NCBI GenBank assembly: GCA_964430855.1
Contig: CAYSHC010000006.1
Span: forward strand, 1 to 64,000
Origin: JAEZDP01 sp964430855
Lineage (GTDB): Bacteria; Acidobacteriota; Vicinamibacteria; Vicinamibacterales; Vicinamibacteraceae
Direction of reading: 5' to 3'
Length of the DNA stretch: 64,000 bases
In this document: piece by piece, positions 40,829 to 49,351 of the stretch
Position numbering within the stretch: the first letter of the stretch is position 1
Layout of the letters: every line of letters starts with the position of its first letter
Program-made: the position numbers and the translations under genes
The notes under the pieces: generated by a model
What the model saw: the letters and a program-made list of their open reading frames with translations, nothing else
What the model was told of the DNA's origin: nothing
The model's database searches: none

Positions 40829-42067
40829 CTACTCGAAGCGCTTGAAGAGGAGCGAGGCGTTCGTGCCGCCGAACCCGAACGAGTTCGACAGCGCGTAGCG
40901 AATCTCGGCCGGCCGCGCCGTGTGCGGCACGTAGTCGAGGTCGCACCCCTCGTCGGGGTTGTCGAGGTTGATGGTCGGCGGCAGGGTGGCCTCCCGGATG
41001 GCGAGCGCCGTGATGCCAGCCTCCAGGCCGCCCGCCGCGCCGAGCAGGTGCCCGGTCATCGACTTGGTGGACGACACCGCAAGCCGGTAGGCGTGCTCGC
41101 CGAAGCACGACTTGATGGCGAGCGTCTCGGTGGGGTCGTTGATCGGCGTGGACGTGCCGTGCGCGTTGATGTAGTCGACGACGTCGGGGGTGACGCCCCC
41201 CTTGCGGAGCGCCATGCGCATCGCGCGGACGGCGCCTTCGCCGTCCTCCGGCTGGCCGGTCATGTGATAGGCATCCGACGAGATGCCGTAGCCCGCGATC
41301 TCGCAGTAGATCGTCGCGCCACGCTGCCGGGCGTGCTCGAGGTCCTCGAGGATGAGGATGCCGGCGCCCTCGCCGATGATGAAGCCGTCGCGATCGCGAT
41401 CGAACGGACGGCAGGCCTTCTCCGGCTCGTCGTTGCGCGTCGACAGCGCGCGCATGGCGCCGAAGCCGCCGATGCTCATCGGCGTGACCGCCGCTTCCGC
41501 CCCGCCCGCGATCATGACGCGGGCGTCACCGCGCTTGATGATCTCGTAGGAGTCGCCGATGGCATGCGCGGAGGCCGAGCATGCCGTGCAGGCCGCCATG
41601 TTGGGGCCCTTGGCGCCGAAGCGGATCGACACCTGGCCCGAGGCCAGATTGATGATGGCCGAGGGAATGAAGAATGGCGAGATCTTGCGCGGCCCCCCGC
41701 GGAGGTACTCCTCGTGCTCGCGCTCGATCGTGCCGAAGCCGCCGATCCCCGACGCGATGAACACGCCGACGTCGGCCGCGTTGTCCGGAGTGATGGTCAG
41801 CGCGGCGTCGTCGACCGCGAACTGGCTGGCAGCGATGGCGTACTGGATGAAGGTGTCGACCTTCTTGACTTCCTTCTTCTCGACGTACTGGAGCGGATCG
41901 AACCCCTTGACCTCGCCCGCGATCTGTGTCGAGAACGCGGACGCGTCGAACCGCGTGATCCGCGTGATCCCGGTCCGTCCCGCCCGCAGGGCGTCCCAGT
42001 TCGCCTGCGTCCCGATGCCCAGCGACGACACGAGGCCGACGCCCGTCACCACCACTCGCCTGGACAA
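40829..42067 (-). CDS. fabF: Beta-ketoacyl-ACP synthase II
   Basis: FabF elongates acyl-ACP with malonyl-ACP. The 412 residues carry the full Cys-His-His triad: Cys in ACTACSASAHAIG (about 165), His in NAHGTSTPINDPTET (about 305) and His in STKSMTGHLLGAAGG (about 340). The C-terminal NSFGFGGTNAS is also present. It starts with TTG 17 bp after acpP on the same strand and ends the fatty-acid operon. Confidence 0.96.
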   Translation of the reverse strand: MSRRVVVTGVGLVSSLGIGTQANWDALRAGRTGITRITRFDASAFSTQIAGEVKGFDPLQYVEKKEVKKVDTFIQYAIAASQFAVDDAALTITPDNAADVGVFIASGIGGFGTIEREHEEYLRGGPRKISPFFIPSAIINLASGQVSIRFGAKGPNMAACTACSASAHAIGDSYEIIKRGDARVMIAGGAEAAVTPMSIGGFGAMRALSTRNDEPEKACRPFDRDRDGFIIGEGAGILILEDLEHARQRGATIYCEIAGYGISSDAYHMTGQPEDGEGAVRAMRMALRKGGVTPDVVDYINAHGTSTPINDPTETLAIKSCFGEHAYRLAVSSTKSMTGHLLGAAGGLEAGITALAIREATLPPTINLDNPDEGCDLDYVPHTARPAEIRYALSNSFGFGGTNASLLFKRFE

Positions 42068-42084
42068 TGCGCCTCCGATCCGGC

Positions 42085-42330
42085 CTACTTCTTGGCCTTG
42101 GCGTGCGACTCGATGTACGCGATCGCCTCGCGGACGCGCGTGATCTTCTCCGCGTCGTCGTCGGGAATCTCGACGCCGAACTCCTCCTCGAACGCCATCA
42201 CCAGCTCGACGACGTCGAGCGAATCGGCGCCGAGGTCGTCGACAAACGACGCATCCGGCGTCACTTCTTCCTCATCGACGCCCAACTGCTCCACGATGAT
42301 GTCCTTGACCTTGTCTGCTACAGCCGACAT
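42085..42330 (-). CDS. acpP: Acyl carrier protein
   Basis: The 81-residue acidic four-helix carrier has the phosphopantetheine attachment Ser in DDLGADSLDVVELVM (about 38). It lies between fabG and fabF with short gaps (15 and 17 bp), the standard order. Confidence 0.97.
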   Translation of the reverse strand: MSAVADKVKDIIVEQLGVDEEEVTPDASFVDDLGADSLDVVELVMAFEEEFGVEIPDDDAEKITRVREAIAYIESHAKAKK

Positions 42331-42345
42331 CTCTGCTCCTCCTGC

Positions 42346-43089
42346 CTAGGCGTACATCCCGCCGTTGACGGCGAGGACCTGCCCGGTGATGTAACCTGCC
42401 GCGTCGGATGCCAGGAAGCACACCGCCGCGGCGATATCGTCCGGCGTGCCGAGTCTGCCCAGCGGGATCGTCGACGCCCAGCTGGCCTGGGCGTCGGCGC
42501 TGATCTCCCGCGTCATGTCCGTGTCGATCAGGCCTGGCGCCACGACGTTCACGGTGATGTTGCGTGAGGCCACCTCACGCGCGAGTGCCTTCGAGAATCC
42601 GATGATGCCGGCCTTCGTGGCCGCGTAGTTGGTCTGGCCCGGGTTGCCCGTCTGCCCCACGACCGAGCTGATGCTGATGATGCGCCCGGACCGCTGCCGC
42701 ACCATCGTCTTCAGCACGGCCTGCGTGCAGATGAACGTGCCGGTGAGGTTGGTCGCGAGCACCGCGTCCCATTCCTCGCGCTTCATCCGCAGCAGCAGCT
42801 GGTCGCGCGTGATGCCCGCGTTGTTGACGAGCACGTCAATCCGGCCCCATCCGTCGAGTATGCGCCCGACCGCCGCGGAGACGGCCGCCGCGTCGGACAC
42901 GTCGGCCGCCAGCGCAAGGCTCTCACCGCCGGCGGCCGCAATCTCGGCCGCCACCGACTCCGCCGCGTCGCCACGCGACGTCAGCGCCACGCGGGCACCG
43001 GCCTTCGCGAGCATCAGCGCCGTTGCGCGGCCGATGCCGCGGGACGCGCCGGTCACCAGCGCCACCTTGCCTGTCAAATCGAGGGTCAC
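42346..43089 (-). CDS. fabG: 3-oxoacyl-ACP reductase
   Basis: FabG performs the NADPH-dependent reduction of beta-ketoacyl-ACP. The 247-residue short-chain dehydrogenase has the nucleotide loop VTGASRGIGRATAL, the NNAGITRDQLLLRM segment, the catalytic Ser in ISISSVVGQTGNPGQ and YAATK (about 153), and ends GGMYA as FabG proteins usually do. The GTG start overlaps the fabD stop by 4 bases. Confidence 0.96.
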   Translation of the reverse strand: MTLDLTGKVALVTGASRGIGRATALMLAKAGARVALTSRGDAAESVAAEIAAAGGESLALAADVSDAAAVSAAVGRILDGWGRIDVLVNNAGITRDQLLLRMKREEWDAVLATNLTGTFICTQAVLKTMVRQRSGRIISISSVVGQTGNPGQTNYAATKAGIIGFSKALAREVASRNITVNVVAPGLIDTDMTREISADAQASWASTIPLGRLGTPDDIAAAVCFLASDAAGYITGQVLAVNGGMYA

Positions 43090-44018
43090 GATGCCGAGAA
43101 GAGCGCCTCCACCGCTGCGAGCTGGTCGGGTGCGCCGAAGCTGACCACCCGCGCTTCGCGGTCGATCTTGCGCACGAGTCCTGACAGGACGGTACCCGGA
43201 CCCACTTCAACATACGCGCGGACGCCAGCCGATGCAAGACGACGGATGCTGTCTTCCCACCGGACGGCGCCGGGAATCTGCGCCACGAGCGCGTCGATGG
43301 CCGCGCCGCCGTCGATCTTGGGTTCCGCGTCGACGTTGGCCACGACGGGCACCGAAGGCGGCTGGACTGCCAGCGCCCGCAGTTCGGGCTCGAGGCGCGC
43401 GCGCGCCGGCTCCATGAGGGCGCAATGAAACGGAGCGCTGACATTGAGCGCGACCACGCGCCGCGCGCCCCGCGCCTTCGCCAGATCGCCGGCACGCGCC
43501 ACCGCTGCCGTGGTGCCGGCGATGACGACCTGTCCCGGCGCGTTGAGGTTGGCAGGGCTCACCACTTCGCCCTGCGCCGCCTCGGCACACGCCGCCGCGA
43601 CCTCTGCCGCGTCGAGGCCGAGGATGGCCGCCATGGCGCCGGTGCCGACCGGCACGGCCTCCTGCATGTACTGCCCGCGATGCCTGACGATGCGCACGGC
43701 ATCCTCGAAGGGGATCGTCCCGGCGGCCACGTGCGCCGAGTACTCGCCCAGGCTGTGCCCCGCCATCATCGCCGGCGTCAGGCCGCGCCCCGCCAGCACG
43801 CGCCACGCCGCGACGCTCGTCGTGAGGATGGCGGGCTGCGTGTGCTCGGTGAGCGCGAGCTGCTCCTCGGGTCCCTCGAAGCAGAGCGTCGACAGCGGGA
43901 ACCCCAGCGCGCGATCGGCGGCGTCGAACACCTCCCGCGCTTCGGGATGCGCCTCGTACAGTTCACGGCCCATCCCGACGGCCTGGGAACCCTGTCCTGG
44001 AAAGATGAACGCAATCAT
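43086..44018 (-). CDS. fabD: Malonyl-CoA:ACP transacylase
   Basis: FabD loads malonate onto acyl carrier protein. The 310 residues include FIFPGQGSQAVGMGREL at the N-terminus, the nucleophile Ser in AGHSLGEYSA (about 92), the malonate-binding Arg in RHRGQYMQEAVP and the catalytic His in NVSAPFHCALM (about 200). The ATG overlaps the plsX stop by 4 bases. fabH, which usually sits between plsX and fabD, is absent. Confidence 0.96.
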   Translation of the reverse strand: MIAFIFPGQGSQAVGMGRELYEAHPEAREVFDAADRALGFPLSTLCFEGPEEQLALTEHTQPAILTTSVAAWRVLAGRGLTPAMMAGHSLGEYSAHVAAGTIPFEDAVRIVRHRGQYMQEAVPVGTGAMAAILGLDAAEVAAACAEAAQGEVVSPANLNAPGQVVIAGTTAAVARAGDLAKARGARRVVALNVSAPFHCALMEPARARLEPELRALAVQPPSVPVVANVDAEPKIDGGAAIDALVAQIPGAVRWEDSIRRLASAGVRAYVEVGPGTVLSGLVRKIDREARVVSFGAPDQLAAVEALFSAS

Positions 44019-45067
44019 CGTTGGCTGTCGGTCTGGAGGGACGCCTGCCCCTGTGACGGCTGGCCCGCGGCCAGCGTGCGCTTCAATCGGTCCACCAGGC
44101 CCTCGCGCGCGAACCGTGCGGTGAGCGCGACCCCGCGCTCGACGGCACGAGCGGACGACCGCCCGTGGCCGATGACGCAGACGCCTTCCACGCCCAGCAG
44201 CGGCGCACCGCCCGATTCGGAGTAGTCGAGCCGCGTCCGGAACCGGCGGAACGCGCCACGCACCAGCAACGCGCCCACCTGCGCCGTCACGGTGCGGGTG
44301 ATCTCGTCGGTCAGCAGGTGCTCGATCGTCTCGACCAGGCCCTCGCTCGTCTTGAGCGCGACGTTGCCCGTGAAGCCGTCGCAGACGATGACGTCCGCGT
44401 CGCCCACGAACAGGTCGGTAGCCTCGAGGGGCCCGACGAAGGCCAGCGACGACTCCGCCAGCAGGCGCGTCGCGTCGCGAATCAGCTCGTTGCCCTTCGC
44501 CGCCTCCTGGCCATTGGAGAGCACTGCCACCCTGGGCCGGCCGACGCCCAGCGTGACGCTGGCATACGCGGCGCCGAGGTGCGCAAACTCCAGCAGGTGC
44601 GACGGGCGGCACTCCACCGTCGCGCCGGCGTCGATCAGGATCGCGGCCCCGTTGACCGTGGGGATCGTCGCCGCCAGCGCGGGCCTGTCGATGCCCGCCA
44701 TCCGCCCGAGCGCCCCGTGGGCCGCCAGGATGGTGGCGCCGGAATGACCCGCCGAGAACATGCCGTCGGCACGGCCACGGGCGACGAGGTCGGCGGCCAT
44801 CCGCACGGACGTCGGCCGTCGCCGCCGGGCGATGGACGCGTACGGCTCGTCCATCCGCACCGCGTCTGGCGCGTCCACGATCTCGATCGGCAGCGTCGCG
44901 GCCGCCGGAAACCGGTCGAGCTCGGCCTGGAGGGCCTCACGGGCGCCGACGAGCAGAAGCGACATCGCCGCCTCGCTTGCGGCGGCAATGGCTCCCTGGA
45001 CGACGACGGCGGGGGCATGGTCGCCCCCCATCGCATCGACGGCGATGCGAATGCCCTCGACAGGCAC
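44015..45067 (-). CDS. plsX: Phosphate acyltransferase
   Basis: PlsX makes acyl-phosphate from acyl-ACP for phospholipid synthesis. The 350-residue protein begins with VDAMGGDHAPAVVVQGA, contains FSAGHSGATILAAHGALGRM and NGQEAAKGNELIRDA, and ends its core with VCDGFTGNVALKTSEGL and YSESGGAPLLGVEGVCVIGHG. It lies 10 bp after rpmF and is coupled to fabD, the conserved rpmF-plsX-fab order. Confidence 0.96.
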   Translation of the reverse strand: MPVEGIRIAVDAMGGDHAPAVVVQGAIAAASEAAMSLLLVGAREALQAELDRFPAAATLPIEIVDAPDAVRMDEPYASIARRRRPTSVRMAADLVARGRADGMFSAGHSGATILAAHGALGRMAGIDRPALAATIPTVNGAAILIDAGATVECRPSHLLEFAHLGAAYASVTLGVGRPRVAVLSNGQEAAKGNELIRDATRLLAESSLAFVGPLEATDLFVGDADVIVCDGFTGNVALKTSEGLVETIEHLLTDEITRTVTAQVGALLVRGAFRRFRTRLDYSESGGAPLLGVEGVCVIGHGRSSARAVERGVALTARFAREGLVDRLKRTLAAGQPSQGQASLQTDSQR

Positions 45068-45077
45068 GGCCGTCGGC

Positions 45078-45263
45078 TCAGACCTCGTCGTCGACCGGGC
45101 GCACCTGACGGCCGCGGTAGTAGCCGCACGTCGGGCAGACCACGTGCGGCGGCTTCAGCTCGGTGCACTGCGGACACGGGCCGAGCGAGGTGGCCTTGAG
45201 GGCATCGTGCGTCCGGCGCTTGGCCGTACGGCTCTTCGAATGGCGTCGCTTGGGATTCGGCAT
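45078..45263 (-). CDS. rpmF: 50S ribosomal protein L32
   Basis: The 61-residue L32 starts MPNPKRRHSKSRTAKRRTHD and carries the zinc ribbon CPQC...CPTCGYYRGRQV. Because all four cysteines are present it is the zinc-dependent (C+) form. It follows the DUF177 gene by 10 bp, as in most bacteria. Confidence 0.97.
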   Translation of the reverse strand: MPNPKRRHSKSRTAKRRTHDALKATSLGPCPQCTELKPPHVVCPTCGYYRGRQVRPVDDEV

Positions 45264-45273
45264 GACAGGGTCT

Positions 45274-45807
45274 TCAGTCGGCGCGCCGGCCGGACACGAT
45301 GGCCTTGAGCGCGGCGAGTCGGGGATCCACCCACGTGGTGTCGCACGTGCAGGCGGACTCGTTGAGGTTCGTCCCGCACTGCGGGCACAGCCCGCGGCAG
45401 TCGGGACGGCACAGCGGCTTCATCGGCAGGGCGAGGTAGCCCTGCTCGCGCACGAACGCGGCCAGGTCCAGCGCGTCGCCCCGGTAGAACTCCGTGGCGA
45501 GGTCCTCCTCGGCGATCTCGTGCTCCTCGGCGGCCTCGAGTTCGGCGACGGGCCGGAACACCACGTCCACCGCGACGTCGAGCGCAACGAGGTACGGCTC
45601 GGCGCAACGCGAGCACGGCACCAGCACGTCGCCCGCGACACGGCCGGTCAGACGGAACTCGCCCCGCGGCGCCCGCAGCAGGGACCCGGTCAGCTGGAGG
45701 GCCTCGACGACGGCGAAGTCGTCGGCCGGCACGGCAAGCGCCTCTGGCGACAGCACGACCCGCAGGGGCGTCAGGTCGTCGGCCAGGGTGATGAGGTCGA
45801 GCAGCAT
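45274..45807 (-). CDS. DUF177 (YceD) family protein
   Basis: A 177-residue protein of the YceD/DUF177 family, linked to 23S rRNA accumulation and always found beside rpmF. It shows LVPCSRCAEPYLVALDVAVDVVF (read in parts), EEDLATEFYRGDALDLAAFVREQ, then the four-Cys motif CRPDCRGLCPQCGTNLN and a C-terminal WVDPRLAALKAI, all family signatures. The ATG 45807 gives MLLDLITLADD; in-frame codons upstream belong to the leader. It heads the rpmF-plsX-fab operon. Confidence 0.92.
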   Translation of the reverse strand: MLLDLITLADDLTPLRVVLSPEALAVPADDFAVVEALQLTGSLLRAPRGEFRLTGRVAGDVLVPCSRCAEPYLVALDVAVDVVFRPVAELEAAEEHEIAEEDLATEFYRGDALDLAAFVREQGYLALPMKPLCRPDCRGLCPQCGTNLNESACTCDTTWVDPRLAALKAIVSGRRAD

Positions 45808-45851
45808 CGCAGCCTTACACGCAGCGGCGGTGCCGTCTGCGCGAACACGCA

Positions 45852-45860
45852 AGTATAACA
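45852..45860 (-). promoter_or_regulatory. Extended -10 promoter of the DUF177-rpmF-plsX-fab operon
   Basis: TGTTATACT on the minus strand is an extended -10 about 45 bases upstream of the DUF177 gene. A weak -35 (TTTCGC) lies 17 bp further up. No other strong promoter was seen within the seven-gene run. Confidence 0.6.
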
Positions 45861-45889
45861 GGGACGAAGGGCGTGCGAAAGCGGCGGGG

Positions 45890-46942
45890 TCAGCCGTCGA
45901 CGCGGATCTCGACCCAGGGCCGGGGAATGAACAGCTCCTCGTACAGGCGGACGGCGTACCTGTCGGTCATGCCGGCGAGGAAGTCGCAGGCCGCGACGTC
46001 GAGGCCCTCCGCCTCGACGGTGGCCGGGTCCAGGAAGCGCGCGGGATTGGCGCGGACCTTCTCCCACAACCCTCCCAGGATCCCCGTGGCCTTCGCGAAC
46101 TCGGCCGTGGCGATGGCGTTCTCGTAGACGCGCTCGAACATGAAGGCCCGGAGCTCGAGCAGCGCATCCAGCACGGCCTGGCTCATCCGGAGCTCGGTGA
46201 GGCCGACGGCGAGCGTCTCGGTGACCACGTCGGAGACCATCCGGCCGATGCGGCTCGACGAGGACGTGCCGAGCACGGCGATGGGCCCCTCGGGCAGGTC
46301 GTCCGCTGCCAGCACCCCTGCACGCACCGCATCGTCGATGTCGTGGTTGACGTACGCGATGATGTCGGCGACGCGGGCGACCTGGGCCTCGAGGGTCGCC
46401 GCGCGCTGCTCCGGCGGCAGGTTGATGGGCAGGCCGTGCTTGCCCTTCGAGTGCGTGGAGATGCCGTGTCGTACTTCCCAGGTGAGGTTCAGACCCTGGC
46501 GGTCGCGTTCGAGCACCTCCACGATCCGCAGGCTCTGCGCCGAATGGCTGAAGCCACCGGGCACGAGCTGGTCGAGCACGCGCTCGCCCGCGTGTCCGAA
46601 CGGGGCATGCCCGAGGTCGTGGCCCAGGGCGATGGCCTCGGTAAGTTCCTCGTGCAGACGCAGCACCTTCGCAATCGTGCGGGCGATCTGCGACACCTCG
46701 AGCGTGTGCGTCAGGCGGGTGCGGTAGTGGTCGCCCTTCGGCGCGAAGAACACCTGGGTCTTGTGCTTCAGCCGGCGGAAGGCCTTCGAGTGCACCACCC
46801 GATCCCTGTCACGCTGGAAGGCGGGCCGGATGGGATCCTCGGGCTCCTCGCGGACGCGCCCGCGCGACTCCGCGCTCCTCGCGGCGACCTCGGCCAGCGT
46901 CTCGAATTCGCGTCGTTCCAGTTGCTCGCGAATGGTCATCAT
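45890..46942 (-). CDS. dgt: Deoxyguanosinetriphosphate triphosphohydrolase-like protein
   Basis: An HD-domain enzyme that removes triphosphate from dNTPs, controlling nucleotide pools. The 350 residues include RTRLTHTLEVSQIART (first metal His), EAIALGHDLGHAPFGHAGE (His-Asp pair, about 115), HGISTHSKGKHG and VADIIAYVNHDIDDAVRAG (Asp). This is the shorter dNTPase type, not E. coli Dgt (505 residues). The ATG overlaps the deoB stop by 4 bases, so both nucleotide-related genes share an operon. Confidence 0.92.
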   Translation of the reverse strand: MMTIREQLERREFETLAEVAARSAESRGRVREEPEDPIRPAFQRDRDRVVHSKAFRRLKHKTQVFFAPKGDHYRTRLTHTLEVSQIARTIAKVLRLHEELTEAIALGHDLGHAPFGHAGERVLDQLVPGGFSHSAQSLRIVEVLERDRQGLNLTWEVRHGISTHSKGKHGLPINLPPEQRAATLEAQVARVADIIAYVNHDIDDAVRAGVLAADDLPEGPIAVLGTSSSSRIGRMVSDVVTETLAVGLTELRMSQAVLDALLELRAFMFERVYENAIATAEFAKATGILGGLWEKVRANPARFLDPATVEAEGLDVAACDFLAGMTDRYAVRLYEELFIPRPWVEIRVDG

Positions 46943-48120
46943 TCCGTTGCGCGTCCGGCGATCATCGGGAGCATCGACGTGCCGTGGCCGAGCGCGGCGG
47001 CACCGAAGACGTCGGCCACCGTCTGCCCGAGGTCCGCATAGGTTTGACGCGTCCCGAGGGCGAGGCCTGACGGCACGCGCGCGCCGACCATCACCAGCGG
47101 TACGTACTCGCGCGAGTGATCGGTGCTCGGCGTCGTCGGATCGTTGCCGTGGTCGGCCGTCACGATCAGCAGGTCGTCGGCGCGCAGCCGCCGCCGCAGG
47201 CCGCCGAGCGCCGCGTCGATCTCCTCGAGCCGGGCGGCGTACCCCTCCACGTCGTTGCGGTGGCCGAACGTCTGATCGAGGTCGACGAGGTTGGCAAAGA
47301 TCAGCCCGGCGTCCACGCCGTCGAGCGCCTCCCGCAGGCCCGCGATGCCGTCGGCGTCCGACGTCGTCGGGCGGTGCGTCGTGATGCCGCGTCCGGCGAA
47401 AAGATCGTAGACCTTGCCGATCGCGTGGACAGGCACGCCGGCCTCCGTCAGCCGGTCGAGGAGCGTCGGCTGCGTCGGCGGCAGCGCGTAGTCGTGCCGG
47501 CGCGCCGTGCGACGGTAGGCACCGGTCGTGCCCTCGAACGGCCGCGCGATGACCCGCCCGACGCCAAGCCCCTCCACGACCAGCGCGTAGGCGACCTCGC
47601 AGATCCGGTACAGCTCCTCGACGGGCACGACGTCCTCGTGCGCGGCCACCTGGAAGACGCTGTCGGCCGACGTGTAGACGATGGGCCAGCCCGTGCGAAC
47701 GTGCTCTTCGCCGAGCGCCTGGATGATCTCGGTGCCCGACGCGGCCACGTTGCCGAGGGTGCGTCGTCCGATGCGCGCCTCGAACTCCGCGATGACCTCC
47801 GGCGGGAAGCCCTCGGCAAACGTCGGGAAGGGCCTGTCGAGCACGACGCCAGCGATCTCCCAGTGTCCGGTCACCGAGTCCTTGCCGGCCGACGCCTCGG
47901 CCATCCGGCCCCAGGCGCCCGTTGGCGGCGACGACCACCCGAGCGCGGGCACGAGCGCCCCGAGGCCCCACCCCGCCAGGTGCGGAATGTCGAGGGGACG
48001 GACCGCGGCGATGTTGCCGAGCGTGTCGCTGCCCTCGTCGCCATACCGGCCGGCGTCGGGCAGCGCGCCGATGCCCAGGCTGTCGAGCACGACCAGCACG
48101 ACACGGGAGAAGGAACGCAC
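46939..48120 (-). CDS. deoB: Phosphopentomutase
   Basis: DeoB interconverts ribose- (or deoxyribose-)1- and 5-phosphate in nucleoside salvage. The 393-residue alkaline-phosphatase-fold enzyme opens VVLVVLDSLGIGALPDAGRY, with DSVTGHWEIAGV (phosphorylated Thr of the VTGHWE motif, about 85), YTSADSVFQVAAHED and the second metal site TADHGNDPTTPSTDHSREYVP (about 330). All motifs are intact. The GTG start is 13 bp after hfq. Confidence 0.94.
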   Translation of the reverse strand: MRSFSRVVLVVLDSLGIGALPDAGRYGDEGSDTLGNIAAVRPLDIPHLAGWGLGALVPALGWSSPPTGAWGRMAEASAGKDSVTGHWEIAGVVLDRPFPTFAEGFPPEVIAEFEARIGRRTLGNVAASGTEIIQALGEEHVRTGWPIVYTSADSVFQVAAHEDVVPVEELYRICEVAYALVVEGLGVGRVIARPFEGTTGAYRRTARRHDYALPPTQPTLLDRLTEAGVPVHAIGKVYDLFAGRGITTHRPTTSDADGIAGLREALDGVDAGLIFANLVDLDQTFGHRNDVEGYAARLEEIDAALGGLRRRLRADDLLIVTADHGNDPTTPSTDHSREYVPLVMVGARVPSGLALGTRQTYADLGQTVADVFGAAALGHGTSMLPMIAGRATE

Positions 48121-48133
48121 GCGAGTGGGTGGC

Positions 48134-48403
48134 CTATGCGTCGTGGGGCGCCGACGACGAGAAGTAGTTGGCAATCGATCGGTTCGACCTGATGGTCGCG
48201 ATGGCGTGCTTGAAGACCATGTGGTCGACGCCATCGTGCTCGACGACCAAAGCGAACCTGTCGAAGTTCTTGATGCGGCCCTCGATCAGCTGGCCGTCCA
48301 TGAGCCGCAGGGTGACGGTGAGGCGCTCGCGCCGCGCGGAGTTGAGGAAGACGTCCTGGATGTTCGGGGCTCCGGACGACTTCGATTCACGATGGCCTGG
48401 CAT
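48134..48403 (-). CDS. hfq: RNA chaperone Hfq
   Basis: Hfq hexamers anneal small RNAs with mRNAs. The 89 residues have the Sm1 motif NIQDVFLNSARRERLTVTLR and the Sm2 motif HMVFKHAIATI, with FKHA in place of the common YKHA. The proximal Gln (Q in NIQD) and the Lys-His are kept. A short, non-acidic C-terminal tail ends FSSSAPHDA. It overlaps miaA by one base, the widespread miaA-hfq pairing. Confidence 0.93.
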   Translation of the reverse strand: MPGHRESKSSGAPNIQDVFLNSARRERLTVTLRLMDGQLIEGRIKNFDRFALVVEHDGVDHMVFKHAIATIRSNRSIANYFSSSAPHDA

Positions 48404-49347
48404 CAGCGCGACACTCCCCAGGATTCGATCGTCCGGCACGCGGATGCGATAGTGGCAGGCCACTCGCCGGCGCCATCGAGCCACTTCAGCGTAGGCTCTT
48501 TCCTGAACCAGATCAACTGACGGCGGGCGTACTGCCTGTTCTCCCGCACGATGAGCGCCCGCGTCGCCGCCTCGTCGCGGACGCCGTCGAGCATCTCGAG
48601 GATCTGCCGGTACACGAGGCCGCTGAACGGATGGGCCGTGCGCGGGACGCCGGCATCCAGCAGCCGCTCGACCTCCTGAACCACCCCGCGCTCCCACTGC
48701 GCGTCCACGCGCCGGGCCACGCGCTCGGCGATGACCTCCGACGGCAGCCGGACGCCCAGCGCCAGCACACGGTACTCGGGCAGCGGCGGGCGCGTCTCGG
48801 CGAAGTGCCACGAGAGCGGTCGGCCGGTCAGGATGCGCACCTCGAGCGCGCGAACGAGCCGCTTCTCGTCGCGCGGCATGATGCGCGTGGCCGACGGGGG
48901 GTCGACCCGCGCGACGGCGCGATGCAGGAACTCGACGCCCCGCCGCCCCGCGACGGCACGCAGCCTCGCGCGCAGCGCCTCGTCGCGCCCCGGGCCCTCG
49001 AACAGGCCGTGCGTCAGGGCGCGGAAGTAGAAGCCGGTGCCGCCGACGAGAATCGGCAGGCGCCCGCGGGCCGTGATGTCGCGGATGCACGCCGCGGCGT
49101 CGCGGGCGTAGTGCGCCGCCGAGTAGAGTGCCGTCGGCTCGACGTGGTCCACGAGGTGGTGCGGGATGCCGCGGCGCGCCTCCACGGGCACCTTGTCGGT
49201 GCCGATGTCGAAATGGCGGTAGACAGCCGTCGAGTCGCAGTTGACGATCTCGCCGTCGAACCGCTCGGCCAAGGCGATGCCGAGCGCGCTCTTCCCCGTC
49301 GCTGTCGGACCAAGCACCGCGAGGAGCGGCGGAGCAGGATTGGCCAC
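48403..49347 (-). CDS. miaA: tRNA dimethylallyltransferase
   Basis: MiaA attaches a dimethylallyl group to A37 of tRNAs reading U-starting codons. The 314 residues have the P-loop LGPTATGKSALGIA, the loop DSTAVYRHFDIGTDKV (the usual DSxQVY glutamine is alanine here), HLVDHVEPTALYSAAHYARDA, LVGGTGFYFRALTHGL and RQLIWFRKEPTLKWLD near the end. The GTG start is 4 bp after the TonB-like gene. The Gln-to-Ala change sits near the substrate site. Confidence 0.94.
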   Translation of the reverse strand: MANPAPPLLAVLGPTATGKSALGIALAERFDGEIVNCDSTAVYRHFDIGTDKVPVEARRGIPHHLVDHVEPTALYSAAHYARDAAACIRDITARGRLPILVGGTGFYFRALTHGLFEGPGRDEALRARLRAVAGRRGVEFLHRAVARVDPPSATRIMPRDEKRLVRALEVRILTGRPLSWHFAETRPPLPEYRVLALGVRLPSEVIAERVARRVDAQWERGVVQEVERLLDAGVPRTAHPFSGLVYRQILEMLDGVRDEAATRALIVRENRQYARRQLIWFRKEPTLKWLDGAGEWPATIASACRTIESWGVSR

Positions 49348-49351
49348 GGCG

